From Balnearium lithotrophicum (lineage in GTDB: Bacteria; Aquificota; Aquificia; Desulfurobacteriales; Desulfurobacteriaceae), in contig NZ_FXTM01000003.1 of NCBI RefSeq assembly GCF_900182585.1, positions 57,047-121,046 on the forward strand: a stretch of 64,000 nucleotides of DNA, written 5' to 3'. The translations under genes and the position numbers were made by a program. Shown one piece after another: positions 7,806-17,823 of this stretch; position 1 is the first letter of the stretch, and each line of letters opens with the position of its first letter. The notes beneath the pieces are model-generated. The model searched no databases, was not told the origin of the DNA, and saw nothing but the letters and a program-made list of their open reading frames with translations.

Positions 7806-9377
7806 TTAATTACTGACCCGATTTTCGTTGCCCTTATCTTCCACAATAACTTCAATAGGATGGTACGACTTTATATGTGATTTCCTCAGAATATCAGGAA
7901 GTTTCTTTTTAAGTTTATTTGGAGTTTTTGAAGTTAATCTAAGTCTAACAAAACCAGCTTTTTCCTTTCCCTTGTTTATATTACCTTCAACTTTAACTTC
8001 AGCATCTTCAAATTCGTGTTTTAAATTTTTCTCAAAAAGAGTTAGGAAGTACTCAAAATTTTTGATGAATCTTTCACCTTCTTCCAATCTCCAGTCTATG
8101 TAAGGTTTAAGCCTGACAGTTGTAAAGGTTCTATAGAAGAGTTCAAAAATAAATGTTCCCAATAAAACTAACGTTAGGGACTCAAGAGATGAGGGAGAAG
8201 TTTTTATGTTGTACCCTATGAGAACGGTTCCAGAAATTAAACAAAGGATAAAACCTAAAAGAGAGATTGAACCTATTGAATCGGTGTAATTTCTCAACCT
8301 CCAATTAGCAAAGTTTACCGCTGCAAAGATAGATAAAAATCCGAAACTTCCTGCTATCGAAATATTTTCAAGATTAAACGTTACGGCAAAGAAAACTGAT
8401 AAAATAGAAATTATCAAAAGTCCTTCAGTTCCTTCTTTCCAAACTTTTCTTGTTAAATTTTTGGGAAGAACTCCAAACTTTGCTACCAAATAACTGACCC
8501 TTGCACTACCGTAGAGGGTTGCATTTATTGCAGATGCCGTTGATAAAAGAGCAGCTATTCCTATAAGTATGAATCCAAATTTTCCTAAAATTGGTTCAGC
8601 AGCAACTGCAAGAGCGTAATCCTTGTATTTAACAACCTCCTCATAACTTAAATTTGCTACAGCCACAGCAGATACTAGAACGTAAACGAATATAACTGTT
8701 AAAACACTGGCATAAAAAGCTCTTGGTAAATTTTTCTCAGGATTTTTAATGTCTCGAGCAGTATTCGCTATAAGCTCAAACCCTTCGTAGGCTAGGAAAA
8801 TTATCAGTCCTCCTACCATTATTTTTAGTAAACTCTCCCAATTTTCAGGAGAGAGCTTTGAAAAGTTACCTGTTAGAAAACCTAATCCAGAAAAAAGTAA
8901 AAGGATTCCAAGTTTTAAAAATACCATTACATCCTCTGCCTTTCCACTTACGTAAGCACCGAGAAAGTTAACAAGTGCAAAAAAGAAGATAACACCGGCT
9001 ATCAATAATTTTTTATAGAGGGCAATTTCATGACCAAAGATGAGGGCAGAACCATAACTACCAAAGGCATAGGAGTACAGTGAAAGCATTATTACGTAAC
9101 TGACTAAAAGTAGCGTATTCAAGTAAGCTGTAAACAAATTGTTCCCGAATCCTCTTACTAAAAACTCAACTGTTCCTCCTTCACTTGGATACCTAACTGA
9201 AAGCTTTGCGTAGGAGTAGGATGTAATTAGAGCTATAATACCTGCAAAAATAAAAGCTACCGGAGCTGCTCCTTTAGACAGGAGAATAGTTAAACCAAGA
9301 ACCGCAAATATTCCTCCTCCAATCATTCCACCTACACCTATTGAATAGGCTTCCCAAAAGCCAATCTTTCTTCTCAT
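7806..9377 (-). CDS. APC-superfamily amino-acid permease with C-terminal cytosolic domain
   Basis: A 523-aa inner-membrane transporter. GVGGMIGGGIFAVLGL near residue 15 is the conserved helix-1 loop of the amino acid-polyamine-organocation superfamily, and about twelve hydrophobic segments follow up to residue ~415. FLAYEGFELIANTARDIKNPEKNLP is the usual helix-6 region. The last ~105 residues are charged and probably cytoplasmic, forming a mixed alpha/beta tail with DAEVKVEG and GFVRLRLTSK; this is longer than in simple permeases and may be regulatory. The substrate cannot be assigned. The gene is AT-rich and I saw no GAGCTC hexamers in it, which is unusual for this backbone and may mean later acquisition. 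Confidence 0.8.
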   Translation of the reverse strand: MRRKIGFWEAYSIGVGGMIGGGIFAVLGLTILLSKGAAPVAFIFAGIIALITSYSYAKLSVRYPSEGGTVEFLVRGFGNNLFTAYLNTLLLVSYVIMLSLYSYAFGSYGSALIFGHEIALYKKLLIAGVIFFFALVNFLGAYVSGKAEDVMVFLKLGILLLFSGLGFLTGNFSKLSPENWESLLKIMVGGLIIFLAYEGFELIANTARDIKNPEKNLPRAFYASVLTVIFVYVLVSAVAVANLSYEEVVKYKDYALAVAAEPILGKFGFILIGIAALLSTASAINATLYGSARVSYLVAKFGVLPKNLTRKVWKEGTEGLLIISILSVFFAVTFNLENISIAGSFGFLSIFAAVNFANWRLRNYTDSIGSISLLGFILCLISGTVLIGYNIKTSPSSLESLTLVLLGTFIFELFYRTFTTVRLKPYIDWRLEEGERFIKNFEYFLTLFEKNLKHEFEDAEVKVEGNINKGKEKAGFVRLRLTSKTPNKLKKKLPDILRKSHIKSYHPIEVIVEDKGNENRVSN

Positions 9378-9434
9378 TTTTTTCTCCTTTTAGTTCTCTT
9401 TGGTATAGTTAAAGTTATAAGTTTGGAGGGTACT

Positions 9435-10100
9435 ATGAATAAGGCTTTGTTTCTCTTTCTGACAATTTTTCTTTTTCAAAATTCTACTGCCGGTCAGATA
9501 ATAAAGGAGAAGTTTATATCTAAACCTGCTATTACTTGGGCTAAAGCCTACTCTCAATTTTTGACGTGTTCTTCTCACTTTAAGTTAGAGTATAAATTTG
9601 AACCTAAAGTTGTAGGGAAACTGAACGTACTTTCAGAGTTAGCTAACTCTTACAGTATCCCAGTTAAGGAGCTCCAAAAATCCTACAATTTGGCCGTTGA
9701 AAGGGCAGCGGATGAAGTTTTAGCGGAGCTCTCTCAAGAAGCGAAGGAAACGGTAGGAGATGAGGATGTAGCCTTTTTAATGTTGGATTTACCTAATTAT
9801 ACTATTCTGAATTTTGAGAAGTTTATAACTGACTTTGCAAACAGAAATTCCCAGAGATTCCTGGAACGTTCAATGAGGAAGTGTCTAGAAGAATTGAGAT
9901 ACAGTCCAATGATTAGGGCTTTCTTAAAGAGCTGTGAATGTAAGGAACTTTTAAAGGAGTTTCCTAAGGACGTTAAATCGCTTGTTTACCAGAAGCTTTC
10001 AACTATTCAAGAGAAACTCGTTGAAAATCCAGATGCGTGTAAAGGAAACGAGCTTAAGTTTATTATAGAAAACCTCAAAAAGTTTGGGTTTGCAGAATAG
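9435..10100 (+). CDS. Secreted hypothetical protein with signal peptide
   Basis: A 221-aa protein starting at ATG 9435, placed by GGAGGG at 9425-9430; an upstream in-frame TTG at 9423 overlaps that ribosome site and is less likely. MNKALFLFLTIFLFQNSTAG is a signal peptide, probably cleaved near residue 19-20. The mature part is helical and charged, with a few cysteines (C-x-C near SCECKELL and others) that could form disulfides in the periplasm. I do not recognise the family. It directly precedes the HIT-domain gene by 9 bp, so the two are probably co-transcribed, though no functional link is evident. Confidence 0.6.
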   Translation: MNKALFLFLTIFLFQNSTAGQIIKEKFISKPAITWAKAYSQFLTCSSHFKLEYKFEPKVVGKLNVLSELANSYSIPVKELQKSYNLAVERAADEVLAELSQEAKETVGDEDVAFLMLDLPNYTILNFEKFITDFANRNSQRFLERSMRKCLEELRYSPMIRAFLKSCECKELLKEFPKDVKSLVYQKLSTIQEKLVENPDACKGNELKFIIENLKKFGFAE

Positions 10101-10109
10101 GAGGTAGTG

Positions 10110-10598
10110 TTGGAGATAATTTGGGCTCCGTGGAGGCTCTCCTACGTTTCACGTGTTGGAAAGGAGGATAACGGGTGCTTTATATGTAAAGCTGCAAAGG
10201 AGTACCCAGAGAGGGCTAAGGAAAACTTAGTTCTGTACAGGGGAGAGAGAGCTCTGGTTATTCTCAACAAGTTTCCCTACAACACAGGGCACCTTATGGT
10301 TTGTCCTGTAAGGCATACAGGGGACTTCACTTCACTTTTAACTGAAGAAGTTGTTGAGATTAACGACTTACTAAAGAGAGCCCTAAAAGCACTGAAGAGG
10401 GCTTACAATCCTGACGGATTCAACATCGGTCTAAATTTGGGAAAGGCTTCCGGAGGAAGTGTTGATACCCACATCCACTACCACGTTGTTCCCCGCTGGA
10501 TTGGTGACACAAATTTCCTTCCCGTTGTTTCTGGGGTAAAGGTAATTCCTCAATCACTTGAAGAAACCTATGAAACGTTAAAAAAGTGCTGGGAATAA
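10110..10598 (+). CDS. HIT-family nucleotide hydrolase/phosphorylase (AP4A phosphorylase-like)
   Basis: A 162-aa protein with the histidine-triad motif THIHYHVVPRW near the C-terminus, where the middle His is the nucleophile. GCFICKAAKEYPERAKENLVLYR near residue 24 has the two-cysteine start seen in Ap4A phosphorylase-like HIT proteins. PYNTGHLMVCPVRHTG is the second conserved block. The likely reaction is cleavage of dinucleoside polyphosphates or nucleoside phosphoramidates. The start is TTG 10110 with AGGAGG 5 nt upstream; GTG 10107 is possible but too close to that site. The stop TAA overlaps the next ATG by one base. Confidence 0.85.
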   Translation: MEIIWAPWRLSYVSRVGKEDNGCFICKAAKEYPERAKENLVLYRGERALVILNKFPYNTGHLMVCPVRHTGDFTSLLTEEVVEINDLLKRALKALKRAYNPDGFNIGLNLGKASGGSVDTHIHYHVVPRWIGDTNFLPVVSGVKVIPQSLEETYETLKKCWE

Positions 10599-11659
10599 TG
10601 TTAAAGAAAATAAAAGAATTCTTTTCAGTAGAGGGGAAACCCTCCATCGACCTCTATTTAAAAAAGTTAGCTGTAAACAGGTACGATTTAATAGACGACA
10701 CATCCTTTGACGTTGACCTGAAAAGGCCCGTAAATGCCTTTATAACCTTTGCCATTTTGCTCAAAGAAAAGGGGGAGTACTACAAAAGTCTGAAGGTACT
10801 TGAAAGTCTGAAGGAAGAGGAACTCTCAGAGGAGGAGAAAAAGTTAGTTATTCTTAACTTAGCTCTGGTTTACAGGTCTGCAGGATTTGTTGATAGGGCT
10901 GAACAGGTTTTGAGAGAGGGAATTTCCCTCTATCCTACGGAGAGTTTCTTCTACTACGAACTTGCTCAAATTCTAAAGTCGGAAGGTAAGTTGGAGGAAT
11001 CCGTTGACCTTTTAGAGAAGGCCGTTGAGTTAAAAGGCAGTTTTTTAGATGACCTAATCTACACAAAGCTGCTTTTAGCAAACAGTTACATCGATTCGGG
11101 AAGAACTGATAGAGCCCTGAAAATTATTAGAAAGTTGAAAATTTCTATACCTATTCAATTTTACTACTACGTTCTTTCAAAACTTTTTTACTCTGTTGGA
11201 GAGATTAAAAAAGGGTACGAGACGGCCTTTAAGGGAATGAGAATATGCCCTGACAGGGCAGAGCCTTTTTTGGAGGTTATAGAGAGGTACGATTCCCTTA
11301 ATAGGAGCAAACTTGAAGGACTTCTTGAGAAGTTAGGCTTCTCCGTTCCGATAGTTAGAAAGTTGGTCTATAAGCTTATAGAGGAAGGTAAAGGGGAGAG
11401 AGCTCTTACTGTTCTGGAATCCCTCTGGAAGAGGGGAAGGACGTTTGACCCAGAACTTTTTGAGGAGTATATAAAAATTCTCTGGAACTCTGGAAAGAGA
11501 AAGAGGGTTGCAGAGGAAGTCATTTCCCTCCTTTCCCTTCTAAAGGAGAATAAAAGGCTCTACAAGTGTGAATCCTGCGGTTTTAAAACCGACCACTTTG
11601 ACTGGATGTGCCCAAAGTGTAAAGGTTGGGAGACGTTGAGGATAAACGGTGAGGTATAG
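10598..11659 (+). CDS. lapB: LapB/YciM-like tetratricopeptide protein with C-terminal rubredoxin-type metal site
   Basis: A 353-aa protein with several TPR helix pairs (for example LVILNLALVYRSAGFVDRAE and FYYELAQILKSEGKLEESVDL). It ends in a zinc-ribbon/rubredoxin-like knuckle: CESCGF, 14 residues, then CPKC. This arrangement is that of LapB (YciM), which in enterobacteria tunes LpxC proteolysis and LPS assembly. Unlike E. coli LapB, no clear N-terminal membrane anchor is seen after the ATG at 10598. Its place directly before the tamB-like gene (11-bp overlap) fits an outer-membrane biogenesis role. The exact function in this lineage is inferred. Confidence 0.7.
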   Translation: MLKKIKEFFSVEGKPSIDLYLKKLAVNRYDLIDDTSFDVDLKRPVNAFITFAILLKEKGEYYKSLKVLESLKEEELSEEEKKLVILNLALVYRSAGFVDRAEQVLREGISLYPTESFFYYELAQILKSEGKLEESVDLLEKAVELKGSFLDDLIYTKLLLANSYIDSGRTDRALKIIRKLKISIPIQFYYYVLSKLFYSVGEIKKGYETAFKGMRICPDRAEPFLEVIERYDSLNRSKLEGLLEKLGFSVPIVRKLVYKLIEEGKGERALTVLESLWKRGRTFDPELFEEYIKILWNSGKRKRVAEEVISLLSLLKENKRLYKCESCGFKTDHFDWMCPKCKGWETLRINGEV

Positions 11660-14600
11660 AGAGTTCCTCAGGGAGCTTCTTAAATCCGTTAGAAAAGGAA
11701 GAATTCATTACCTTTTAAGGTTTTTACTCGTATCAGCCTTTGTAATCCTTTCAGCTATCTCCCTTTTTGATATCTCTAAGTATTTAGTTAGGGAAAAGGC
11801 AAATATTACACTGATAAAGAAGAACTTTAGGTGGGGATTTGACTGGAAAGATAAGATTTTGTGGGCCTCTGCTGATTCTGTCTTCTTAAAAAGTCCAGGT
11901 TTTGAATTAGAACTTTCTAAAGTTAAGGTAGATTTAGACGTTCTAAAAACACTCAAGAGTTTAACTCCTACAGTTTCAAGCCTTAGATTGGAGAGTGGTA
12001 GGCTTTTTATTTTGGAGAGAAGGGGAAAAAAGAAAAACTTACGTTTTCCTAAAGTTCCAGTAAAGATTGAAAATTTGAAGGTTTCAAGTTTTGCTCTTAT
12101 TTCAAAGGATGTGGAGCTCCTTTTAAACGGAATTAAGCTTAACAACAGGTCGATTTCCTCTGGAGGATTAGAGGGAAAGGTGTTTGGGAAAGACTTATGG
12201 GTCTCTCCCTTTTCGGGATTTAAGGAGAACAACCTTTTCAGAATTCCCTCCGTATCCTTTAGTTATAACGGATGTAGCGGTCAGGGAAGTGTAGCATTCA
12301 AGGGCTTTGAAGAAGCTCAAAGTAACTTGGAACTCTCCTGCCCCTACTACCTTGGAAAACTAACCGTAAAGAAATACGGTAAATCCATCAACGTAGTCTG
12401 GAAAGGTAGTTCCTTTGGAAAAAGAACTTACGGAGAGGGGGAGCTCCTTTTTACAAAAACCAAAGTAAAAATTGAGAGCTTAAGGGGAAGTTTTGAAAAT
12501 ACCTCCTTTAGAGGTTCTGGAGAGTTAAAGGGGGACAGATTTATCTTTTCTGGTAGGGTTCATGGCTCTACTTTAAAGTTTAGGGAGATAAAAGTTGTCA
12601 ACTTTAATTCTCAGATAGAAGTAAAAGGAAACATTAAAGGTCCGGAAGTTAGAGTTACTGGAGAGGCAGAAAAGTTAGAAACTCCCATTCTGGACCTGAG
12701 TAGGATTAAGGCTACAGCCTCTATTTCCCCTAAGAGGAAATTTAACGTTAGCTTTAGTTCTAAAGCTATAAGGGGAAGCCTTTCAGGGAAGTTAAGTAAT
12801 TTTGAGGGAAACTTTTTCTTTAAAAATTTAAAAATTAACGAGTTTAAGAGGATTAGAAGCTACAGGAGTAAGTATGGAAAGTGGATTCCTTCCTTGGAGT
12901 TCTCCGGAAATTTAAAATTAAGAAGAGATGAAAGGGGACTCACCTATAGGGGAACTTTTTTCCTTAAAAGGTTCTACTTCCGAGGTTATGCCGGAATTGG
13001 GAATCTAAATATCAGTGGAAATAGAGAATTCCTGAACTTTAGCGGTAAAATTTCGGGAAAGGATGGGACTGTTGAGTCAAAGGGTAGTATAAACATAAGA
13101 AAATTAACTATCGATTCGGAGTATAAAGGGGAAAACCTCTCCCTTAATTCACTTGATTTTTTAAGGTCTTTAGGTCTTAAGGGAATGGTCCGTGGAGGGG
13201 GAAGGCTCTACGGCAGTTTAAAAAATCCAAAAGGTCAATTCTCCTTTTCCTCAAAGGTTGTTTATCTCTTTAACCAACCTCTTAATGAGGCCAATGGAGA
13301 GGTCAGACTTAAGGACTTTTACTTGAACATATCTGCATTTGCGGAGAATCTCTTTATAGATAGGCTTTCTGTCCACTTAAAACGTCCTATCTCATTTTTC
13401 CTTTCTGGAAAAGTTCAGGAAATTTCTTCAGAAAAAGTTTTAGGAGTTTTAAATGGATACAGAGTAAAACTGCCCTTTAAATTGAAGGGTTCTGTTTCCG
13501 GTAGTTTCAAAATTGAGGCCAAGGATGTTAAAAGAAGGGATACTTACACTGCACTTGTTTATATAGATAGATTCCATGGAAGTTTCTCAAACGAAATTTT
13601 GAGTGCAACAGGAATTGCTGCTGGGAGCATATCCTATTTTGACTCTGAATTGTCAGTTAATTTAACCGGTAAATTGGAGAATGGAATTTTTAAGGGACAA
13701 AAGTTTAACGGTGGAAACATTTCTGTTTCACTTTTTAAGAACAAGCTTTCTGTTAAATTTGAAAGAGTGAAACCAGTAATACCTTCGTTAGAGAGTGTTT
13801 TGTCAGGTAGCTTAGAAGTTAATCTAAAAAACGATGAAATTTTGGGTGAATTTACCTTTTCAGGCTCAGGAAGGTGGAGTGTAGGAAGCCTAAACTTCAG
13901 AATAGGTTCAAGAATATCCGGTTTGACCTCTAAATTCGTTGTAGAAGTTAGCGGTAATTCAACTTTTGACTCTCCATTTTTAGGAAGACTTGTAAACTTA
14001 AGGATTTTTGGAAGTCTAATGGAGCCTCAAAATGTTGGAGTTATTTCCTTAGAAGGAGAAAATAGTGACTTAAAGTTAGTTGTAAATGGAGCTGAAACTC
14101 AAGTTGTTGGAACAGTTAAGAATTTAAATCTGAAGGGAGAAAATCTAAAGGGAGTTATAAATTTGGCATTTGTAAATATAAACCTTAACAACCTTTCTGG
14201 AACGTTAGCTATTCCTACTTTTAGGATAAAGCCTGAAAGTCTCTTTCCTCTCTATTCGGTTTCAGGAATCTACATCCGTTTGGAAAACGGCAAGATTGAA
14301 ATTGAGGATTTCAGCCTCTCCTTCATAGATGGTTGGATAAGGTTCAAGAACTTAAGGGTAAAGAAATTAAGTGGAATTAGTGGAGAATTTGAGAGTAGTT
14401 TGGGGGTTAAAGGGTTAGTTTACCTATTCAAGCTCAACAAGTTTATTAACTATGCAAGGAACGACCTGTACGTGACGGGGAGTTTTTCTTACGACAAGGA
14501 ACTTTCCTATCAGCTCAGTGTTGCTGGAAAGGATATAGAGATAAAGTCGGAGTTTCTCTTGGAGAAACTCGTATTTAGGGAGCTCTCTGCAAAATTTAGG

Positions 14601-15578
14601 AACGGTAGTCTGGAGGACGTTAAGGCTGTTGCTGATACAGGAATAGGAAACGTAATTGCTCTGAAGACGAATGAGGGAGTTTCTATAACCTTATCCAGCG
14701 TTCCACTTGGAAGTGTTGGGAGCTGGAAGGGAGAGGTTTCAGGAAAACTTCTCTATACGGGAAGCAGTTTAGAAGGAAAACTTTCCATTTCTAAAGTTAA
14801 GGTCTTTCTCAACAAGGAAAAACAGGCTACAGTACAAACACCTGTAAAAGTTCCTATTTCGATTAACGTAGATTTACTTTTTGATGAACCTGTGGAGTTA
14901 AAGGGGGAGCTCTTCAGCATAAAAATAATTCCGAGGCTGCACCTAAAGACGAGAAACGGAAGGCCTGTGATTGAGGGTGATTTTGTAGCAACTGAAGGAA
15001 AAATAAACTATATGGGAAAAATGTTTGAAATTCTCTACGGTTTTGGAACGATAGAGAACTTAGAGGCGAAAGAGGGAACAATCAACATTCTCGCCAGCTC
15101 TAACGTGTCAGGTTACTTCATATACATGAAGATAGAGGGAAGTTTGAAAAGTCCTGCCATTTACCTTACCTCCGACCCTCCACTAACGAGGGAACAGATA
15201 CTGAATTTGATAATGACGGGGGCATCTCCAGAAGAGATAGAGGCATCCTCTGAAATTTTCCCTGCAGTTCAGGTTGCCTACTATGCGACAGCTTCACTCT
15301 TCAAACCTGTTGAGGAGACCTTTAAAAAGGCACTTAAGGTTGAGAACTTTTCTATAGAGCCTTACATAACAAAGTACGGGGAGACTGTTGCAAAGCTCAA
15401 CGTTGTCAAGGTACTGACAAAGAGGGTTAAACTCTTTGGATATGAAACTACAGGACAAAATCCTGAGTACGGGGGAGGAGTTCAGCTGAGGCTCAGCAAA
15501 AAGTACTTTTTGGAGTTGAGGTACAACAGTTTCTACGGAGCTGAGTTTGGAATTGGCATTGAACTGGAGAGGAGATGA
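11649..15578 (+). CDS. tamB: TamB-like (DUF490) inter-membrane lipid transport/assembly protein
   Basis: A 1309-aa protein with an N-terminal signal-anchor (LLRFLLVSAFVILSAISLF, about residues 20-38) and a very long beta-rich body of repeating amphipathic strands, as in the AsmA/TamB bridge-like lipid transfer proteins. The C-terminal ~300 residues carry the DUF490 pattern, including LTSDPPLTREQILNLIMTG and the ending ELRYNSFYGAEFGIGIELERR-like barrel-docking strand. TamB spans the periplasm and works with a BamA-family partner or moves phospholipids to the outer membrane. The GTG start at 11649 lies inside the lapB-like gene. The partner TamA/BamA is not in this window. Confidence 0.85.
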   Translation: MRYREFLRELLKSVRKGRIHYLLRFLLVSAFVILSAISLFDISKYLVREKANITLIKKNFRWGFDWKDKILWASADSVFLKSPGFELELSKVKVDLDVLKTLKSLTPTVSSLRLESGRLFILERRGKKKNLRFPKVPVKIENLKVSSFALISKDVELLLNGIKLNNRSISSGGLEGKVFGKDLWVSPFSGFKENNLFRIPSVSFSYNGCSGQGSVAFKGFEEAQSNLELSCPYYLGKLTVKKYGKSINVVWKGSSFGKRTYGEGELLFTKTKVKIESLRGSFENTSFRGSGELKGDRFIFSGRVHGSTLKFREIKVVNFNSQIEVKGNIKGPEVRVTGEAEKLETPILDLSRIKATASISPKRKFNVSFSSKAIRGSLSGKLSNFEGNFFFKNLKINEFKRIRSYRSKYGKWIPSLEFSGNLKLRRDERGLTYRGTFFLKRFYFRGYAGIGNLNISGNREFLNFSGKISGKDGTVESKGSINIRKLTIDSEYKGENLSLNSLDFLRSLGLKGMVRGGGRLYGSLKNPKGQFSFSSKVVYLFNQPLNEANGEVRLKDFYLNISAFAENLFIDRLSVHLKRPISFFLSGKVQEISSEKVLGVLNGYRVKLPFKLKGSVSGSFKIEAKDVKRRDTYTALVYIDRFHGSFSNEILSATGIAAGSISYFDSELSVNLTGKLENGIFKGQKFNGGNISVSLFKNKLSVKFERVKPVIPSLESVLSGSLEVNLKNDEILGEFTFSGSGRWSVGSLNFRIGSRISGLTSKFVVEVSGNSTFDSPFLGRLVNLRIFGSLMEPQNVGVISLEGENSDLKLVVNGAETQVVGTVKNLNLKGENLKGVINLAFVNINLNNLSGTLAIPTFRIKPESLFPLYSVSGIYIRLENGKIEIEDFSLSFIDGWIRFKNLRVKKLSGISGEFESSLGVKGLVYLFKLNKFINYARNDLYVTGSFSYDKELSYQLSVAGKDIEIKSEFLLEKLVFRELSAKFRNGSLEDVKAVADTGIGNVIALKTNEGVSITLSSVPLGSVGSWKGEVSGKLLYTGSSLEGKLSISKVKVFLNKEKQATVQTPVKVPISINVDLLFDEPVELKGELFSIKIIPRLHLKTRNGRPVIEGDFVATEGKINYMGKMFEILYGFGTIENLEAKEGTINILASSNVSGYFIYMKIEGSLKSPAIYLTSDPPLTREQILNLIMTGASPEEIEASSEIFPAVQVAYYATASLFKPVEETFKKALKVENFSIEPYITKYGETVAKLNVVKVLTKRVKLFGYETTGQNPEYGGGVQLRLSKKYFLELRYNSFYGAEFGIGIELERR

Positions 15579-16381
15579 AGTTAGAGAAGGAGAAAGTTGA
15601 AAAACTGGTAGAAGTACTGAAGAAAAAGGGGGCTGTTGAGGAGAAACCTCCAGAGAATGTTAGCTACAGGTTAAGGAAGGGAAATGGAATACTGATGGTT
15701 TACGATACGGGGAGTATCGTCTATTCGGGAAGGGAAAGGGAGAGGTTGAAGGAGGAGGTTATTGAGGAAATATTAAAACTGGAGGAGATTCCAAGAATAG
15801 GCTGCGATGAGGCTGGAAAGGGAGAATTCTTTGGCCCCTTGGTTGTTTCGTGCATCTGCGCAGATAGGGAGTGTTTGAGGGAGCTCCTTAAATTAGAAGT
15901 TAAGGATTCGAAGAAGATTCCTAAGGAGAGGATTCCTGAAATTGCTGAAAAAATAAAAAGGAGCTGTAAAGGTACCGTTAGGGTTCTTAAGCCGGAGAAG
16001 TACAACGAGGAGTACAGGAGATTTGGAAATGTTAACAGGCTCCTTGAGAACATTTATATGGATTTGATTGGAAAACTTTTGAAGAGGTGTTCTCCAAGGA
16101 AAGTAGTTATAGACAAGTTCAGTCCAAACGTTGAAAAGATTGTCAGGAAAGCCTTTCCGGAAATTAATGTTGAGGCAAAACCCTGTGGAGAGGATGATGT
16201 TGTAGTGGCAGCTGCTTCAATTGTTGCAAAGAACGAAAGGTTAAGGGTTATGAGTGAGCTTTCAAAGGAGTTGGGTTTTGCACTTCCTGAGGGAAACGTA
16301 AAGAACAGGGAAATTTTGAGTAAAATTCCAAAGGAGATGAGGTCAAAATTTGTAAAGGAGCACTTTAAAATAGGGGAGTAA
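15575..16381 (+). CDS. rnhC: Ribonuclease HIII
   Basis: A 268-aa endonuclease that removes RNA from RNA-DNA hybrids. The N-terminal ~75 residues form the TBP-like substrate-binding extension that separates HIII from HII. The catalytic domain begins GCDEAGKGEFFGPLVV, with the acidic pair D-E and the glycine loop. KDSKK and the later VIDKF and GEDDVVVAAASIVAKNERL segments supply the remaining acidic residues. The ATG overlaps the tamB-like stop by 4 bp (ATGA). RNase HIII in a Gram-negative is less common but is known in Aquificales. Confidence 0.9.
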   Translation: MKLEKEKVEKLVEVLKKKGAVEEKPPENVSYRLRKGNGILMVYDTGSIVYSGRERERLKEEVIEEILKLEEIPRIGCDEAGKGEFFGPLVVSCICADRECLRELLKLEVKDSKKIPKERIPEIAEKIKRSCKGTVRVLKPEKYNEEYRRFGNVNRLLENIYMDLIGKLLKRCSPRKVVIDKFSPNVEKIVRKAFPEINVEAKPCGEDDVVVAAASIVAKNERLRVMSELSKELGFALPEGNVKNREILSKIPKEMRSKFVKEHFKIGE

Positions 16382-16382
16382 A

Positions 16383-17267
16383 TTGGGAAGGATTGGTAAG
16401 TTCTTTACAGTGTTTGGAGTCTTAGCCTTTTCCATTATGGTAATCGGTCTAATTTCACTCTTTCTAAAGAACAGAAGTGAAATTCCAATACCGGGGGATA
16501 AGGTTGGCGTAGTTAAGGTTTACGGAATCATTAGAAGTTCTGATAAGTATTTGGAGTTCCTGGATAAGTTAGAGAGGAATAAAACTGTAAAAGCCGTTGT
16601 TCTCAGAGTTGACTCTCCCGGTGGTATCGTTGGGGCCTGTCAGGAGATTCACGATAAGGTCAAAGAACTTGCCAAGAAGAAACCAGTGGTTGTCTCTATG
16701 GGTTCCGTCGCTGCATCTGGGGGCCTGTACATATCTGTCCCTGCGACAAAAATTGTTGCAAATCCGGGAACAATTACGGGCAGCATAGGAGTTATTATTC
16801 AAACCTATAACGTTAGTGAGCTAATAAAGAAATTGGGAATAAAGGTTGTAACTGTAAAGAGTGGAAAGTACAAGGACCTCTTAAACCCATTTGAGAAGCC
16901 AAATCCGGAGAAGATAAAGGTCGTCCAGAGCCTGATAAATAACTCCTACGAACAGTTTGTAAGGGCCGTGGCTGAGGGAAGGAGGCTCTCGATAGAAAAG
17001 GTTAAGAGGTTTGCCGACGGAAGAGTCTTTACCGGAGAACAGGCCCAGAAGTTAGGTCTTGTTGACTACTTGGGAAACTTTGAAAGGGCCGTTGAAATTG
17101 CCAAGAAGTTAGGAAACTGCCCAAATGCGAAACTCTACTTTGTAAAGCCTAAGAGGAGTTTCTTTGAAAGGCTGTTTGGAGAGAAGACAGAGGAGCTGAT
17201 TGGAAATCTCTTAAGGATAACAAATGGAAATATTGAGGAGACTGAGCTTATGTATCTTTTTAATTAG
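16383..17267 (+). CDS. sppA: Signal peptide peptidase SppA (short form)
   Basis: A 294-aa membrane-anchored serine protease that digests released signal peptides. It has a single N-terminal transmembrane helix ([19 protein letters not shown]). The Ser-Lys dyad is visible: the serine in [12 protein letters not shown] and the lysine in [27 protein letters not shown] is the oxyanion-hole region. The length fits the half-size (36K-type) SppA. The start is TTG 16383, one base after the rnhC stop. The 3' end overlaps the transglycosylase gene by 44 bp. Confidence 0.92.
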   Translation: MGRIGKFFTVFGVLAFSIMVIGLISLFLKNRSEIPIPGDKVGVVKVYGIIRSSDKYLEFLDKLERNKTVKAVVLRVDSPGGIVGACQEIHDKVKELAKKKPVVVSMGSVAASGGLYISVPATKIVANPGTITGSIGVIIQTYNVSELIKKLGIKVVTVKSGKYKDLLNPFEKPNPEKIKVVQSLINNSYEQFVRAVAEGRRLSIEKVKRFADGRVFTGEQAQKLGLVDYLGNFERAVEIAKKLGNCPNAKLYFVKPKRSFFERLFGEKTEELIGNLLRITNGNIEETELMYLFN

Positions 17268-17823
17268 TTTTATCTCAACTCCGGCTTTTGGTTGGATAAG
17301 AATTTTTGAGAAAAATGGAGTCATCTACATTAAAGGAGTTGGGGAAAACAAGTTTGAAAAACCCAAGAACTTCAAAATCTTAGAGAAAAAAGCCGACTTT
17401 TACGCCAAAAAGTACGGTATTCCAGTAAAACTCTTTAGAGCTCTCGTAAAGGCCGAATCAAACTTCAATCCAAGGGCAGTTTCAAAGAAGGGAGCTTTAG
17501 GACTGTGTCAGCTCATGCCGGAAACTGCAAAGGAACTTGGAGTAAAAAACCCCTTTGACCCAGACGAGAATTTAAATGCGGGAGCTCTCCTTCTGAGTAG
17601 GCTCTACAAAAAGTACAGGGACTGGAGGTTAGCACTTGCTGCCTACAATGCCGGTGAGGGGGTAGTTGACCGTTATGGGGGAATTCCTCCCTACAGGGAA
17701 ACCATAAGTTACGTAAAAAATATTTCAAGGGAGTATAGAAATCAGGGAAAAAGTAACAGAAGGTACAGAATTGTTCTTAAAAGAGAGGGTAACGTAATAG
17801 TTATAAGTCAAAAATTTGAGTGA
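17224..17823 (+). CDS. Lytic transglycosylase (SLT domain)
   Basis: A 199-aa exported peptidoglycan lyase. After a signal peptide ([15 protein letters not shown]) and a short basic linker, the SLT/goose-lysozyme-like domain spans about residues 55-175. The catalytic glutamate is in [19 protein letters not shown], followed by [14 protein letters not shown] and the [18 protein letters not shown] motif. It cleaves the MurNAc-GlcNAc bond to anhydro-MurNAc products. The proposed ATG 17224 lies deep inside sppA; TTG 17233 is an alternative. The stop overlaps the GDPD gene by 8 bp. Confidence 0.9.
   Translation: MEILRRLSLCIFLISFISTPAFGWIRIFEKNGVIYIKGVGENKFEKPKNFKILEKKADFYAKKYGIPVKLFRALVKAESNFNPRAVSKKGALGLCQLMPETAKELGVKNPFDPDENLNAGALLLSRLYKKYRDWRLALAAYNAGEGVVDRYGGIPPYRETISYVKNISREYRNQGKSNRRYRIVLKREGNVIVISQKFE

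Noticed and set aside
9390..9578. 62-codon minus-strand frame overlapping the start of the secreted protein
   Set aside because: It lies against a gene with a good ribosome site and signal peptide, and has no recognisable content.
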